A stretch of DNA of 64,000 nt from positions 6,035,855 through 6,099,854 of the forward strand of contig JAEMBT020000006.1 in assembly GCA_018873245.2 (NCBI GenBank), written 5' to 3'. The position numbers and the translations under genes were made by a program. The notes under the pieces were generated by a model that was given only the letters and a program-made list of their open reading frames with translations, was not told where the DNA came from and searched no databases. Origin of the DNA: Archegozetes longisetosus (Eukaryota > Arthropoda > Arachnida > Sarcoptiformes > Trhypochthoniidae). Shown one piece after another: positions 1 through 13,624 of the stretch. Positions within the stretch are counted from its first letter, which is position 1; the number at the start of each line of letters is the position of its first letter.

Positions 1-2094
1 CTGAGTAGTTGGATCTGTAATAGTGTTTGTGAGTCACGTTCTGGATCAATAACTGAGTTATTGATATGCAACGACTTTTCCTCAAAAACAAAAGTACTTT
101 ACTTTACACGTAATCCAAAAAATGAATGTCAAATATAAAAACAACATAACTATTGTTTATAAAAACAACATAACTGTTATAAGAAATATAACTATTGTTT
201 ATAAATCACAATCTACTCTAATCTAAGTGAAAATGCAACTTTCCACTTATTTCAATCAGACTTGAACTCCAAATAGACATGTTTTATATTGAATATCATG
301 TCGAATGATATTGTTCAACATTTTTGTTTGACGTCAATTGAATAGAATTGCAACTCTGGAAATAATGAGGGCTCGAGTAAGAAAATCGTTGACTACAGTA
401 TTCTTTCAGGATTTGCTCAACATAATCGCAGACAACTATTCCTAAAATTCTGGCAGAATATAGGGGCTTAGCATTATTTGGCTAACAATGCAATCATATT
501 CATACAAACATTGTATAGATAGGATAACAGGAACTGGATTTAAGTATAATTGTAATAATGAAGTTAGAAGTTACGTCTAGTTATATCTAAAACTAATATA
601 TGAAAGTATCTGTCAAGTTAGGCTTTAATAGTTCCGCTTGTTATTACCAACTTGAATGAGTAGCCGACAATAAAATCTAATTAAGTACCTCATAAATGAT
701 TTACTGTTTTCTCAAACGATATATAATTTTTAAAAATTAATTAACAAATGCAGTTACTATCTGTTTGAAAGGCTGCTTACATCCTTCGAGTTGTGCAATA
801 GAATAAATTTATTAGCTTTTAATAAAAAACAATCAAATCTAATTAATTAAATGGAAGCAGAAAGTTTGCAACTCTTAATAAAATGAATTAAAAAACTTTT
901 CTCTTATTCCGTAGTAATAAGAAAGAGAATTAAAACTACAACACTTCATATAGTTGCTGAATAAAGTTTCCGTCTTTGCTACAAACAAATTTCCTAAAAA
1001 CCAACTTTTGCCATAAGTTCAGCTAAATTACTATCTGTTTCATTTGAATTCCTTCTAATTCAGTTGTGGATCTTTTTTGCCTCTACAGATCCTTCAGAAG
1101 AGGTTAGCGGTAGAACTCAATAATAAGTTTGATAAGACTCATAATCTTTCAACGAAGTGTTTATCGTGACTTCAATTTTCATCAGACTTATTATTGATCA
1201 ACGTGACATTTGAATAGTTTATAATAGTCTCCGATTTATTTAATTTTTAGCTACAGAGTAGTAAGCAGTAGATTCATAAGCTCAATAATGCATAAATTGG
1301 GAGTTAATTATTGAATGAATCTATTTATTTGATTAATAAAAACACGCTTTCAATAGTAAAGCAATTAACTTATTGATAAATAATAAGTGAAACAAAAGTG
1401 GAAGATTGGATAAAGAAATTTGAAAGATAGAATGGAGTTGATTTAATATGTAGGAAGTGTAGTTGATATTTATTTTAAGAGATGTATTTGGTTTTTAATA
1501 ATAAATGAAATCAATGTGCATCATTTCAATATTTGACTGCAACTGAAAAATTCAAATAAAAAAACATTGAAATTGACTAAAAATGCGCAAATCCTTAAAT
1601 AAACAATGTTATGACTTACGAATATAGTTATTACCACCAAAGTAATCAAGTATTCAAAAGTTTGAGTAAATTCATGAAATAAATTCAATTATTAATAATA
1701 TATTCCTAGAATGTTATCGTATGATTGACTCAAACAGAAAGTAAGATAACTAGAAAGGAAAAGAGGCCGAAAATAAATGTTTTATTTTTTACATTCATTT
1801 GGAGAATCTTACATTCGTTTGAGGACAATCATCATAAATAATTCTATTTAGGAGAGAATAGCAATTAGGCTTCTCTATTATATTACTAAAGCGAATTGCA
1901 CTCAACTATAGAAGATTCCGTAATCAATGATTATGCAGATCACGAAAGAGGTTTTCAAATAACATTTCTAACAGTCTTAGTAAGTTAGCAAACTATAATT
2001 CTTAATTATTTACTAGTTTACAAGTTTGCCTGAGTATTCAAATAGAATATTTTGCAAGTTATTCCAGATTACTATTGATATTTTGTATAAATAG
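1..2094. other. AT-rich non-coding stretch upstream of the first visible colmedin exon
   Basis: No open frame of useful length, collagen triplet exon or transmembrane anchor was found here on either strand. The first recognisable exon (2095) starts in phase 1, inside a split glycine codon. At least one coding exon must therefore precede it, and this stretch is most likely intron sequence of that gene. Short AG-bounded open segments occur (for example after the AG at about 410 and about 1088) but carry no family signal. Confidence 0.55.
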
Positions 2095-5000
2095 GCATTC
2101 CTGGTGCAAAAGGAGAGCGGGGAATTCAGGTAATTATTTATTTTTCAAATATTTCATAGAATTCATTATGTAAAGACTGTCAGAAAATTAATCTTTTTAA
2201 ATAAACTTTTCATTTAACAAGTAGCGGGTAATAAGTTTTGCTTTTTTTAATAGGGAGTTCCAGGCATGCCAGGTAATTATTCTTCATCAACTCATTCTTC
2301 GTCTACTCATTTTTCATCAACTCATTCTTCATCTACTCATTCATACTGATAAGATTGCAAAGAAATAAGAAATTTGATATAAAAATTCGAAAGAGAATTA
2401 AAGTTGATTTTGATTTGTTTATTATAGGTTTAACAGGTTTGTAATCAAATTCAATGGCTATAGTTATACTCGATGTGAAGAATCTGCACGCAAAGTGCAA
2501 GTTTCACTCTGCTTTCTTACTTTAATTTCACTCATAATGGCTTCAACTCTCCATAATTTCTGTTCACCAAATAATGCTTAGCCCAAAATCCGTGAAGTTT
2601 CTTATGCTATGGATCGATACGCCGGTCAATAATAGTAGTCTGATTCTTACAAACATTATAGCCCTTATATTGCAATGGATTCCATGTCTTCCATTTCTTA
2701 TTTGTGCTCAACGGCACACTTATTCTTTACAAGAACACAACTTATTTTATTCTTTCTTTACCTATTATTTATTTTTGTGAACACAGGGCCGAGGGGCAAA
2801 CGTGGACCGCCGGGAATCAATGGAATTAATGGTAAAATACCAATGTTTTAGATGAAAATCTACAATTGTTTCAGTTGTGGTGCTAGTGAAATCATTTTTA
2901 TTGTCATTACTAGGAATACCTGGTATTCAAACTTGGAAACACTCAAACTCGACATTATTAAGTATTTAAAAAGCTACTATAGTTAAGCCTATAATGATTG
3001 AACTGAATTATATGGTTAATGAATAGTTCCGCCGGTAATTGGAGATTTGCCTGATATGCAACAGACAATTGTAGTGAAAGAAAACGAAAATGTACGCTTA
3101 AAATGCACAGCGAGCGGTAATCCCAAACCAGATATTACATGGCGCAGGGATGATAACAAAGCTATAGTCTTGGGCTCTATTTCACGTAAGTTTAGATTGT
3201 AGAATTTAGAGGAGGAATTTAGTGAAATTTTCATGAGCTTGGCCTAAAAACTAATGATACTAATGATTAATATTACTAATGGCAGACACAACAATTGAAG
3301 GCAATCGGATCAATATAACTCGTATAAATAGAGATCATATGGGTATGTCTAATGGTGGCTAATGATTATTACTATATTAATGATTCATTTTGTACAAAGG
3401 CATTTACGCCTGTATTGCAACTAATGGTATACCACCTGCTGCTATCAAAAAATTCAATTTGGAAGTCACATGTACGTAAAACTAATTGTCACTCAACTCA
3501 TTAGTTTAGTCTAATCTGAATATCGATTTCAGTTCCTCCACTTGTCAAGATTGCAGTTCCCAATCAAATGGTTGGAACTACTAATGGTAGTTTTGCTATA
3601 CTTGAGTGCTATGTGGAGGCATTTCCGCCACCTCTCAGCTACTGGCAATTTGGTAATAACAAGATCATAGAAGGCAATTGGAAATATAAATTAGATCAAG
3701 AAGAGCATGGCTCATATAGCTTTAAATTCACTCTTAACATTACTTATATTGAGCCAAATGATTATGGTTTGTATAAATGTGTCGTTAAAAATGAAAGAGG
3801 CAAAACCCATGGAGTATTTACCGTATTTGGTCAGTCACTTACATAATCTATGAATAATTCACATGATTTACGAAAATCTCTTCGTTTAATCGTAGAAATC
3901 GATCCTCGTCTGCCGAAAAAACATGAAGAAGAACCTTCTTATGTAATTTACGGTCAGGTAAGCTAAGTGTCAATTAAAGGCTTAGATTCGGTTTATCATT
4001 GATGTAGAGTTTGGGTAAAAGGGAGTGATGTGGTTCCCACAAAAATGTCGTGCGATGCCCGAATTCTACTTAGCTAACCTAAATTAACTAAGTATACTAC
4101 TAATGCAAATAATTTAGGTTGAGCTAGGTTGAGTTAGGTTAGATAAGGAAAATGCCGAAGGAGTAGATAAGGAATAGGAAGATAAGGCATAGGAGAAAAA
4201 GTTGTGGTAATTACATGACTCTCCTATACCCAAATCAAATCATACATGAATGAAACAAAATTAAATGACTTTGGTGTGAGAAAATTCTATTTGCGCTTGT
4301 ATCATATTTTGATGATCACCTATTACTTTTTTATTTTGAAGGTTCCTTTACCTCCAGTTGAGACTCCAGAATGTAGTCCGTGTCCGGAATGCAATCAAAT
4401 TGTTCAAAGCAAATGCAAAGGATTGGGCAGACCCAAAATAGCCTCCGTTAGTTTGGCCCCATTTTACAATAATTCTTCTTGGCGGGCATTATCGAAAAGA
4501 GTCAATCGTATGTGACATAATATTAAATATTTAAGAGTTAACTTATTTTAAATTCTAATGTTTCAGATTGTCTTCTGAGCCAAATAGGCAAACCAGTGTT
4601 TTATCGCGATTCTGATTCTGAGTGGGGCTGTTGGATGAGAGACCCAATGCCTGTCAAACCTGGAGACGAACATAAATATTGGATGACCACTAACGACGAA
4701 AAGAAATTGTTGAGTGAATTTAGTAGCAAAGAGTCGTTTAGAAACAAGGAGATATCGAAGAATTACAGCCTATTGTATTCATTTTCTGGCAATTCTCAAG
4801 CAATATATGGGGGATATTTCTATTATAGCGAAGAGGGGACAAACAAATTAGTTATTTTTAATTTAAATACAAATGAATCAGCATATCTTAATGTAATCGA
4901 TGCAACCAAAAGGATAAGCAACAAACTCCTTTATACTACTCAATATAATTATATGGATATCGCTACCGACGAGAACGGATTATGGGTTATCTATCCCAGT

Positions 5001-5375
5001 AATTATACTAATAATACTATGGTTATGAAGTTTAATGGTACTCAAATTGAGTACATCTGGAATCTCACTATTGATCATCAATCTGTTGGCGAAATGTTCA
5101 TCATATGTGGCGTTCTCTATGGTGTCGAAAGTGTTTCTGAACGCAACACTAAAATTGAGTTTGCTTTTGATTTGTATCGAAATCAAGAAATTGATGTCTC
5201 CATTGACTTCACTAATCCTTTCAGTCAAACAAATTTTGTTTCATACAATCCTAGGTACCAAAAGCTGTATACTTGGGATAAAGGCAATCAACTGGAATAT
5301 CCCGTAAGATTTAATGAGTCAGTTGATCTAAACAGTGTTGAGTCTGATCCAGAATATAGTGATACTTCGTTTTGA
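2095..5375 (+). CDS. Colmedin/gliomedin-like protein: collagen triplets, two Ig domains, olfactomedin domain (5' partial)
   Basis: Twelve exons can be joined: 2095-2129, 2254-2272, 2428-2436, 2787-2831, 2914-2922, 3027-3185, 3286-3342, 3400-3471, 3533-3829, 3896-3957, 4342-4507 and 4567-5375 (TGA at 5373). This gives about 579 visible residues. In order they encode: about 13 Gly-X-Y collagen triplets; Ig1 (Cys in LKCTAS, Trp in TWRR, Cys in GIYACIA); Ig2 (Cys in LECYVE, motif NDYGLYKC); a linker with a CSPCPEC cluster; and an olfactomedin domain with its hallmarks CLLSQIGKP, GCWMRDP, KYWMTT, DENGLWVIY, FIICGVLY, FTNPF and YPVRF. At least six N-glycosylation sequons lie in the last domain. Known relatives (C. 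elegans UNC-122, insect colmedins, vertebrate gliomedin) are type II membrane or shed extracellular proteins that organise neuronal contacts. The membrane anchor would be upstream of the window. Most introns are phase 1 and 57-160 bp; the 384-bp intron carries a mobile element. Domain identity is strong, orthology less so, and the two 9-nt exons need transcript proof. Confidence 0.9.
2283..2342. repeat. Two-copy 30-bp tandem repeat in a colmedin intron
   Basis: Two adjacent 30-bp copies beginning ttcatcaactcattcttc differ by only a couple of bases. They sit just after the donor site at 2273, in the intron between two collagen exons. This is probably a neutral minisatellite. Confidence 0.8.
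4010..4234. mobile_element. MITE-like terminal-inverted-repeat element, copy 1
   Basis: The left end reads tttgggtaaaagggagtgat (with gtggttcccacaa following). The reverse complement of the right end reads tttgggtataggagagtcat (with gtaattaccacaa following). The ends therefore form imperfect inverted repeats of about 33 bp around a core containing ctaacctaa and ggttgagttaggtta. No protein is encoded, so it would be a non-autonomous element about 225 bp long. It lies in the colmedin intron 3958-4341 and accounts for that intron's size. A related element lies near 22.45 kb. Target-site duplications are not obvious. Confidence 0.65.
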
Positions 5376-5459
5376 AAGGAAACTTATACTTCGGCTGATA
5401 ACTGATCAAAATTTTTGCGACTAATTGTATAAATATATTTGTGATTTTTTATAACTATC

Positions 5460-5465
5460 AATAAA
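5460..5465 (+). terminator. Poly(A) signal AATAAA of the colmedin-like gene
   Basis: A canonical AATAAA lies 85 bp after the TGA stop, and a T-rich stretch follows. It is the first such hexamer downstream of the stop and fits a short 3' UTR. Confidence 0.7.
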
Positions 5466-8404
5466 ATCTTTTACTCTTTTAGATTGATCTATTAATGCTA
5501 TTTTGAATTGTAATCTTTCAAATTGTTATAAACATGTTTTATCGAAGTGAAACATTTTGTCAATATTTTATAAGTACAGAGTGGCGATAAAGTAAATACT
5601 TTACAACTAATAAAAATAGTAAATTACTAGTTCATTTCAAATCATAGAACTTGTTCTAAGTTAAAACACACCTAAACTTAATCATACATTATTTTCAAAT
5701 TGATTTTTTTATAAACTTCCTAGTCAGATCACAGTTTTCGAACATATTCCAGCAATTAAAAGATTTTGAGGAACAAGTCAACGTATATTATTACGAGCTC
5801 TTTAATAATACATGACTATTTTATAGAAACTCAACAAAAACTTCTTGTCTGAATTTTCATTTCAAAAAACTCATTCAACAACAATCATATTAACTCTGAT
5901 TGACTTTATCCTCAATTTTCAACTTATGACATTTTAGAAGTTCTTTATCAGATTAACTGTGAAACGTTGAGGACATTGGATTCCATAAGGATACGTTTTT
6001 TTGAAGGAACTAATACCAGAGAGTTTACACTTTCAACGCAAAGCTTGCAAATAAAATTGAAATTAAAATTTGATAACGATTTTTAGAAAAGTAAGGCATA
6101 AGTTAAATACATTTGTTTTTAAACCATAACTCAATGTTTAGAAAAAGTTTGTTTTATTTTGATTGTTATTCTAGTCTGACACCAACTTTGATGCGTAAAA
6201 CTCCACGTTAAATCTTATTTTTTTGCTCAAAATAGTTGGATAACTAGTAGATTATCTTTCCATAAAAAATAGATACACTCGAAAATTGATTTTCTAAACT
6301 GAACCTGACTTTTCATATTCTAAATGTAGTTCGAGAACTTAAAACCATTTTGGCGCCACAGATGTCTCACTACTACTCAATCAGATTGAAAATGTTGAGC
6401 TTCAAATAAAGCTTATAAACTTTGTCTGAAGATAAAACCTACTCATTAAAGTTAGTCAATCTCGTAATGAGTATGGAAACTAATGATATTTATTAATGAT
6501 AATTTTTAACATTGTTTGATAGTTGTGTGATTAGAATTTAAAATGAATTCATTTATCATGAATAGAAGTGTAAATTAAGTCATGTTTTCAAACCAGCATT
6601 GCCATCAAAGCCAAAACTGGCATCAACAGATAACTTTTGACCCAAATCTGCAAATCCTCAAAAATTGCTAGTAATTGTCATTCTGTTGTATGACTTTGTA
6701 GTCATTTTGAGCATTATTAAAAAGTTTTCGAACTAAAAACTAGAGAAAAGTTCTCTCAAAGCTAGTCTCTAAAGAGATTATTTAAGCTTAAGACTGAAAC
6801 AATTTGAGCCTAGTAAACAAATCGCTTATTTAAATATGCCAAGAATAAATAATTTTTAAGCTTTTTATCTGAAACTGCAGTATTCATAACCATAAACTGA
6901 AAATGTTGTGTTACACTTGGAGTCTAAGTTATTCTCTTTTGTATCGCTATATTAAGATTTTGAGGTTACTTTTGTAACTGACTACACCTTTTGCTTGATA
7001 GATCTTTAAATAAAGTAAAACTGGTCTCAAATCAAAATTTTCATCAATTCATTCCAAAAGAGCAAATAAATTTGAGATCACGAAAGGGAAGACCGGCAAC
7101 GCTTTTCTAACACTTTGCTTTTCAATTTAAAACCTCTTTTAGTTCGAATTTAAACAAATCGATGAAAAACTAAAGTTCTGGTAAACTAGAACTTGAAACA
7201 AAAATTGAAAAGTTGAGATGTTTAGCAGATAATTTTTGGTTTAAATAATAAACAGAAGTTAACTTTAAATTTAATAATAAGCTTGTGATCAGATAATGGT
7301 TTTAATATTATTTATTTGGACATTTAAATGTCAACTAAACAAGTGATGAATAAAGAAATAAAACAAAGAGTAAACTCAGTTTATATAAGCTTCAGAAACG
7401 GTGCACCTTCGACATTTAGAAGCTAGAAGATCTTCAGTTGTTATTAACAATTAATTTGACACCGCAATGCAATGAGAGTACTGATGGTTAAGTTATGTAT
7501 GGCGTCTAATGGTATGTATATTACAGTATATTATGGTTTATCTCAAATAACAGCATAAAAGGCTATTTTTGGGGTGTAATCATAAATGATTATAAAGTAT
7601 ATTTTTGTATATAAAAACCTAGATATTAGTTGAGTCCTCTTATGAGTAGCATTAGAAGTCATGAGACAGGTCGCTATAAATTGTATTTTCTATTTGGTTG
7701 GTTTGCGTGTGCGATGTTTGTGCAAAATATATATATATATATATCGCGTCTTTGCCTCTCATGGCTTATAGTTTATGTAACGTTATTGAGTGCACTCTAA
7801 CAACAGAACATGAAATTTCACTTATTTCATTAGAGATAGTAGTTTTCTAAATGCATATGAATTACTCAAAAGAAGACCACTTATTGATTTCTGGTCTATT
7901 ACCGAAAATGCAACACATTAGTTGCTAAAAGTTTGCTTTTGCCAACTTTTTCTAAAATTCATTTTTGAATAACTCTCGATTCGCGTCATTATATTTTTCT
8001 GTAGTCATCCATAAAACATTTCCAAAATCTTAACAGGTTTCAAACTTTATCAAAAATATACACAAAATTCAATTTTATTTAAATCATATAATTTAGTGCA
8101 AATCTGTTCAATTGAGTTTTCTAAGCTTATATAATTGAATTTCAACATCAAAATCAACTCTAAAGCTATGATAGAAATAAGAAGTTTACTTATTAACAGG
8201 GTATGAATTAAAACGACCCCAAATCATACTAAATTAGTTGAAATAATAGTTTCTAAGTTAATTTCGAAATATTTTACAATTTGAATAGATTTTGATAAAA
8301 GATACTCTACTTGATCTCAAAATTGAAGTAAATTGTCATTTGAATGCAAAATTTATTGTCCATTAGATTAGTTGACTGTAACATCAAGTTATGTTAGGTG
8401 AAAG

Positions 8405-8440
8405 TTCCGTAATATCACAGAATATTACGGAATATTCTGT
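8405..8440. repeat. Two overlapping, mutually exclusive inverted repeats
   Basis: The arms ttccgtaatat and atattacggaa (8405-8432) can form an 11-bp stem. The arms acagaatatt and aatattctgt (8417-8440) can form a 10-bp stem with a 4-base loop. The two share the central AATATT, so only one can form at a time. No gene is adjacent. Confidence 0.7.
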
Positions 8441-9065
8441 TTCTGTGCTTTGTATACATATGTGACAGGAAACTGTTGGGTTAACAATCAAAGCAATTAA
8501 CATTCTATGGGTTCTTCAGATAAAAGTAATGCTAAAATTAAGTGTTTTGCTGTTGTATCTTTGTATAGGAATAATTTGTGTAATTACTAACCAGTATTTA
8601 TATATTAATGACCAGTATTTATGCAACGTTTTTCGAAATGAATTTAGTGGTTAAATTACGACTTTTCCAATACATTATAATGTAATTAATGAACAACAAT
8701 ATGATAACGGTTAAAAAAATATAACAATAAAACTCCAAATGATTTTTCCCATGAAGGTCGGAATGAAAGGTCATCTTTTAGTTTTTTGTAATAATATAAG
8801 TGATTGTGAAGTTAATATGCAATAGCCTAATAACGGAAACAGACCAAACCCAAAAAAGGCAGTGCATCGCCAAATAGAAAAATGAGGTTTTGTTCGCAGA
8901 TTTCGATTTCATTTAATATTCTTGCACCTGGATTTCTGAGCTCGATGTGACAATTGTAATTCCTGGTGGCTTGGCAGTCACTGTCTTTACGCATTTGGTG
9001 GATTTCCTTTATGCATGACAGCGGACATGTAATGTGCAGGTGCACTATCTATATGCTAGGTACAT

Positions 9066-9147
9066 GTTAGGCAATAGGCTGTGCTTTACTTTTGCTGAAT
9101 GGATACGTTAGGCAATAGGTTGTGGTTTACCTTTTGCTGAATGAATA
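9066..9147. repeat. 41-bp tandem duplication
   Basis: Two successive 41-bp units begin gttaggcaatagg and continue into ttttgctgaatg. They differ at a few positions. It is non-coding and appears to be a recent local duplication. Confidence 0.8.
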
Positions 9148-12100
9148 AATTGCATTTCACATGCATATAAGTTATTGGTTACGCTTGTTTATGGACGCAC
9201 ACCTTACGGATCTAAACCCGGTACAAGTATTTGCATTTGATTTTTGTGCAACAATAGCAGTTTCATATTTCCGACACTAAATTTATTCAACCGCAGCAAA
9301 ACTCTGAATATCAGGTGCAGAACGCTGTTCAACCACTGCTTTCAATGGCTGTAAAACTATTTAAATCTTTGTCAGCATTTCAGCATTTTTTCAATCTATT
9401 TGACTTGAATTTTTCGACTCGAATTTTTGAACTAAATATTTTGAATTTTTAGCGCAAACATCAAATCTGTAGTTGCCTTAAAACATAATTTTGTTGTGAT
9501 GACACTATTAATTAATATGTTTGTTAAACGAAAAGTCCAAAAGAAATTAGTTGCTTGCATATAACAGAAGTTTTTACAATAAAATTGACGATTCTCTCAA
9601 GTACTCGATTGAAACAATTAATTAAAACGATTATTATTATAGTCGACTCTTAGTGTGATTAAGTTGGATATAGTGAACATGTTCGTTGTAACGAACACTT
9701 TTAAAAAGATTATTTGATTAGCAGACTATGCACACTATATCTCATATGGAGAACCGCAGTTATAATCAACGGGTTTCTAGTACATCGGATCGTTAATTGT
9801 GGGGAGAGCAGACTGTAAAACCAGTATAAGCTAAGGTAAAGAGTATTGAGTATAAAGTATGGCATATCTATGATTATAACGGGTTTGAGGCTTGTTCTAA
9901 TAGCGCATGAATTTGCGTTGCAATTTGAGTAATGAAACCTGAAGACCGATGATGATGAATTGAATTAAAGCAAAAAGAAACTTTGACCGCGATCGGCACA
10001 TATGCAGTAAACATAAATTTAAGTCAATCTTCGTTCATCTCTGAAGTCTGTGGCAGTAGTTATTTAGTGTGATTAAATGTAATTATTATAGGCTCGTCTA
10101 TGCAAATAGAATCAAGTGTTCAAGAGTATTTTCAAACGATATGCGTTAGCAACTGTGCACTGCTTTGACAGAATAATCTGTCTTTATTAAAACCAACTAA
10201 CTTCACATTGACTACAACTTACATTGAGCCAAAATTACCTTTTTGAAAGCTTGTCTCTTAGATAAATGTTTCTACTGAACTAACCTCAGCTTTTCTAACT
10301 CTATTGCTTTCTCTGCTACTTTGTATTTCTATTTATACCAATCATTTGAATGCACTTTTCGAGAATATTACTGTACTTTAAAGAAATCATTTTAATGATT
10401 TATACAACAAAAGCTAACAGTAAAAACAGTCCATTATGAAGCAATTTATCCAAGTATTTTATTAGTTGTTTTCTAAAATTTTATATTCATTTGTTCATGT
10501 GATAAACTTATAGAAACGAACTCACATAGCTTTTGCAGAATGAGACCCAACTTTATGAGTTCTAGTCAATTATAATTAGTTACATTTGATTCTCAAATCT
10601 TTTTATATGATCAATGAGTTATTCGAAGTTTGGCATTAAGCTAAAGTTAGTCAGGTCAATTTATGATAAATTGGATAATTTCTGACAAAAAGCTACTAAT
10701 ATGATTCAACATAACTATTATAAATGGATTGGTTAAACTTTTTCAAGTTTGATTGTTTTTAAGGGCTAAATAATGATAGAATAAAAGCAGAATAAAAGCA
10801 GAATAACAGAAGAATGACTTAGAAAGCGGTAAAGAAATGTAGTTAGAAGTACATTGATGTATATAATCTACATAAAACATTTGAATGAATGGTATAGTAT
10901 GCGTGCATTATATTGGGTGCTGGCCTGTCATATCAGCATAGGTTGGATCTGCGATCCATCACAGTCAAGAACAGTGAAAAACACAGCGAAACCAACATGA
11001 ATGCTAATGCTAATGCTTTTTTGTTCTCAGGAGTATAGAGCAACAAAAAATAAATGCTCTTTGTATTTGGTGGTCTAGTGCAGAGCAGCAGCAGTACAAT
11101 AGAGAAGGGGATTGACTACTTGGAAAACGTTCATAAATATTTCTCAGATATCACAGGCATCAGAAACGCGCGTTTGTTAGCGAGAAAGCAATGGTGTGTT
11201 ATATGCACTTATATACACTTATATACATTTCCACAAATCTCTATGGGATTCACTATCAAAGCAAATGAATCACAAACTGCATCACTATTGCATATGTTAA
11301 AAATGAGAGCAAAGCATCATTTGATATGCATGAAACTTATGAAGAGGTAGCAGAAAATTATGTGTCCAAATAGTATGGTCTCTGCCTCTTATGCAATGCC
11401 TTTCTATTCAATTGGATTTGGTTTGCAAAGGCTTTCTCTAGAGGGGGTTCTTCTGCATCACTTATCAGCTCAAATGAATGGAAGGATCGGGAATGACCTG
11501 AAGACTTAAAGAAACAGCACGTCTACCACATTGAGGCAGGAAATTAAACACAGCTATTTTCAAGCAGACTATCAGTTGAAACATTGATCCATATGGATAA
11601 AAGAGTCCATGATTTTGATCTAAAGGCTCCCCCTCTGAGTTTCTAAAACATTTGCCACACTTTCATTCATTGATTCATTTCATATTTTAGGCGCTCATCA
11701 GATCATCATTTAGTGTTAGGCTGTTTTTGTGTTAGAGATGTTGTCATTCTCATTGGGTTCTCAATTCAAGTGGGATGTAATTGAGTGCAGTCATGGCGAG
11801 TGTTAAGTGAGTTATGGTAGTGATGGCAGTGGGCATCTCATCTATCAGTCAAACCAATATAAATGAGATACTCTCGCAGACCTAATCTAATTGAGTTGCA
11901 CAATGAACTAACCCTTAATGTTGAAAGTTGAAGTGCTTCTACTTCCACTAAACACTACTCGTCAGGCTGGTTCACTTCTACGATACGCTACTCTTAGACG
12001 CCAGATCAACTTTTACTTTCACTACTTTCACTACTTTCTACTACACAACATGAGTTAGACTTTGTGAACACAACTACTATGTTAGCATCCGATCAATTGT

Positions 12101-13624
12101 TTTTTCATTTCACAAATACTGAAGCATATAGAGATAAATTCTAGAAAAACAAAAATTTAGTATTCATTCATCTATTATTCAGTTATCAAGTTTGAGCAAG
12201 TTTTCTCCTAAAATAATAACTAATATACAATGATACCGATTCTTCATAAGTTTATGTATTTGTCATAAATTGCCACAAAAAAATCTCTTCGTATCTTAAC
12301 TTAAATCCCAGTTTGATTCATAAAAGCTTTGCCACTGCTATCACTTCACCCGACATTGAATTGATAAGATTGAAAAAATTAATTGACTGTGAATTTACAT
12401 TAAAGTTTCTCCGAATATAACTTCGAATAACTGAGTGGAGAATAGTTATGTGGGCTTTAAAGCAATGTTAAAAATCTGAGGCACTTATTGTCGATTCGAG
12501 CATTTCTGCAAATGCCTTAGCTTACATATGATTTCATATTTTTCTTTTTATAGATACTTTCAACTCAATCAACAAATGAATTGCTTTGAGAATAATTTCT
12601 GCTTTAATTCAAAATTGTAATGATCCAAAGAAAAAGTATGACAAACTGAGCAGTAGTAGTCCGTAAGAGTACAAATGACTAGTGATTTAGTTATCTGTTG
12701 GTAGAGAATTGTCTAGCAGTGCAGTTAGAGGGAAGGGGACTAAACTAAAGAAGATAGGATGGAAAGTCATGCTGTGGTGGATATAGTAAAATAATATTAA
12801 GTATAATATCTATGGTGTATCTTTTGTGTGTCACAATTGTCGTGACATTGAGGGGATTGCAATTCTTATACAACTGTTTAATATTTTTGTGCTGTCCTTT
12901 TTTGCGAGCAGTGATAAGTTTCAATATAATAAAGTTCGTTACATTCGTGATGGCTATCTTGTGGTTCATTTGTCTCCACGGCATAAAAGAGAAAATCTCA
13001 TTAACTCGACCGCAATGAACGTTAGTATCAGTACTCCCTTTGTGTCCCCTAAAGCTAAAATCCAGATCAGTTTTAGTCTTTTACTCCTGTTTGACCATTT
13101 GATGTTTATGTGGCTGCTAACGAGATTGAGAAAAACACATTTATCAGTGCATTCTCTTATTCGCTTTTTTGTGTTAGAACTAAGTCTATCCTATTTTGTG
13201 GTAGAACTTAGTCTGTAGAACTTAGTCTGTCCTTTTTTCCAGTTGGGCAAAAGCATCCTCAGCGCATCCTGAATGCATTCATTTTCCAACCATTACACAG
13301 AGTCGCACTTTTCCATCAAAAAGACGACCAAACTCATCACCAAATGTAGAGACAGTAATACTTTGTAAGCACTTTAATCTACTCTAAGAATACTAACGGG
13401 TAATAATGAAGAGCAGTAGCAATAGATATATTATAGCAAACTCACTAATATGACCTCAAGGGTGATTTAGAAATCGAGATCAAGACCCGCCCCGGTCAGT
13501 TTTACCAATGAAAGAGTTAGAAAAACAATAGGCATTGTTATGTGAGTCCAATCGTTAGTCTAGTTCGCCACCAAAGGCGTGACACCCCCTCCACCGTAAG
13601 GAGAGGTCAATTGATTTCCTGACT

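Noticed and set aside
4980-5307. Alternative frames over the olfactomedin exon
   Set aside because: Shadows of the olfactomedin coding frame, which carries all the conserved motifs.
11054-11350. 98-codon plus-strand frame starting MLFVFGG
   Set aside because: No recognisable domain, no partner exons and ordinary composition; best explained as a chance frame.
12745-13218. Overlapping hydrophobic frames on both strands
   Set aside because: Frames overlap in several registers with T-rich hydrophobic content typical of AT-rich non-coding DNA.
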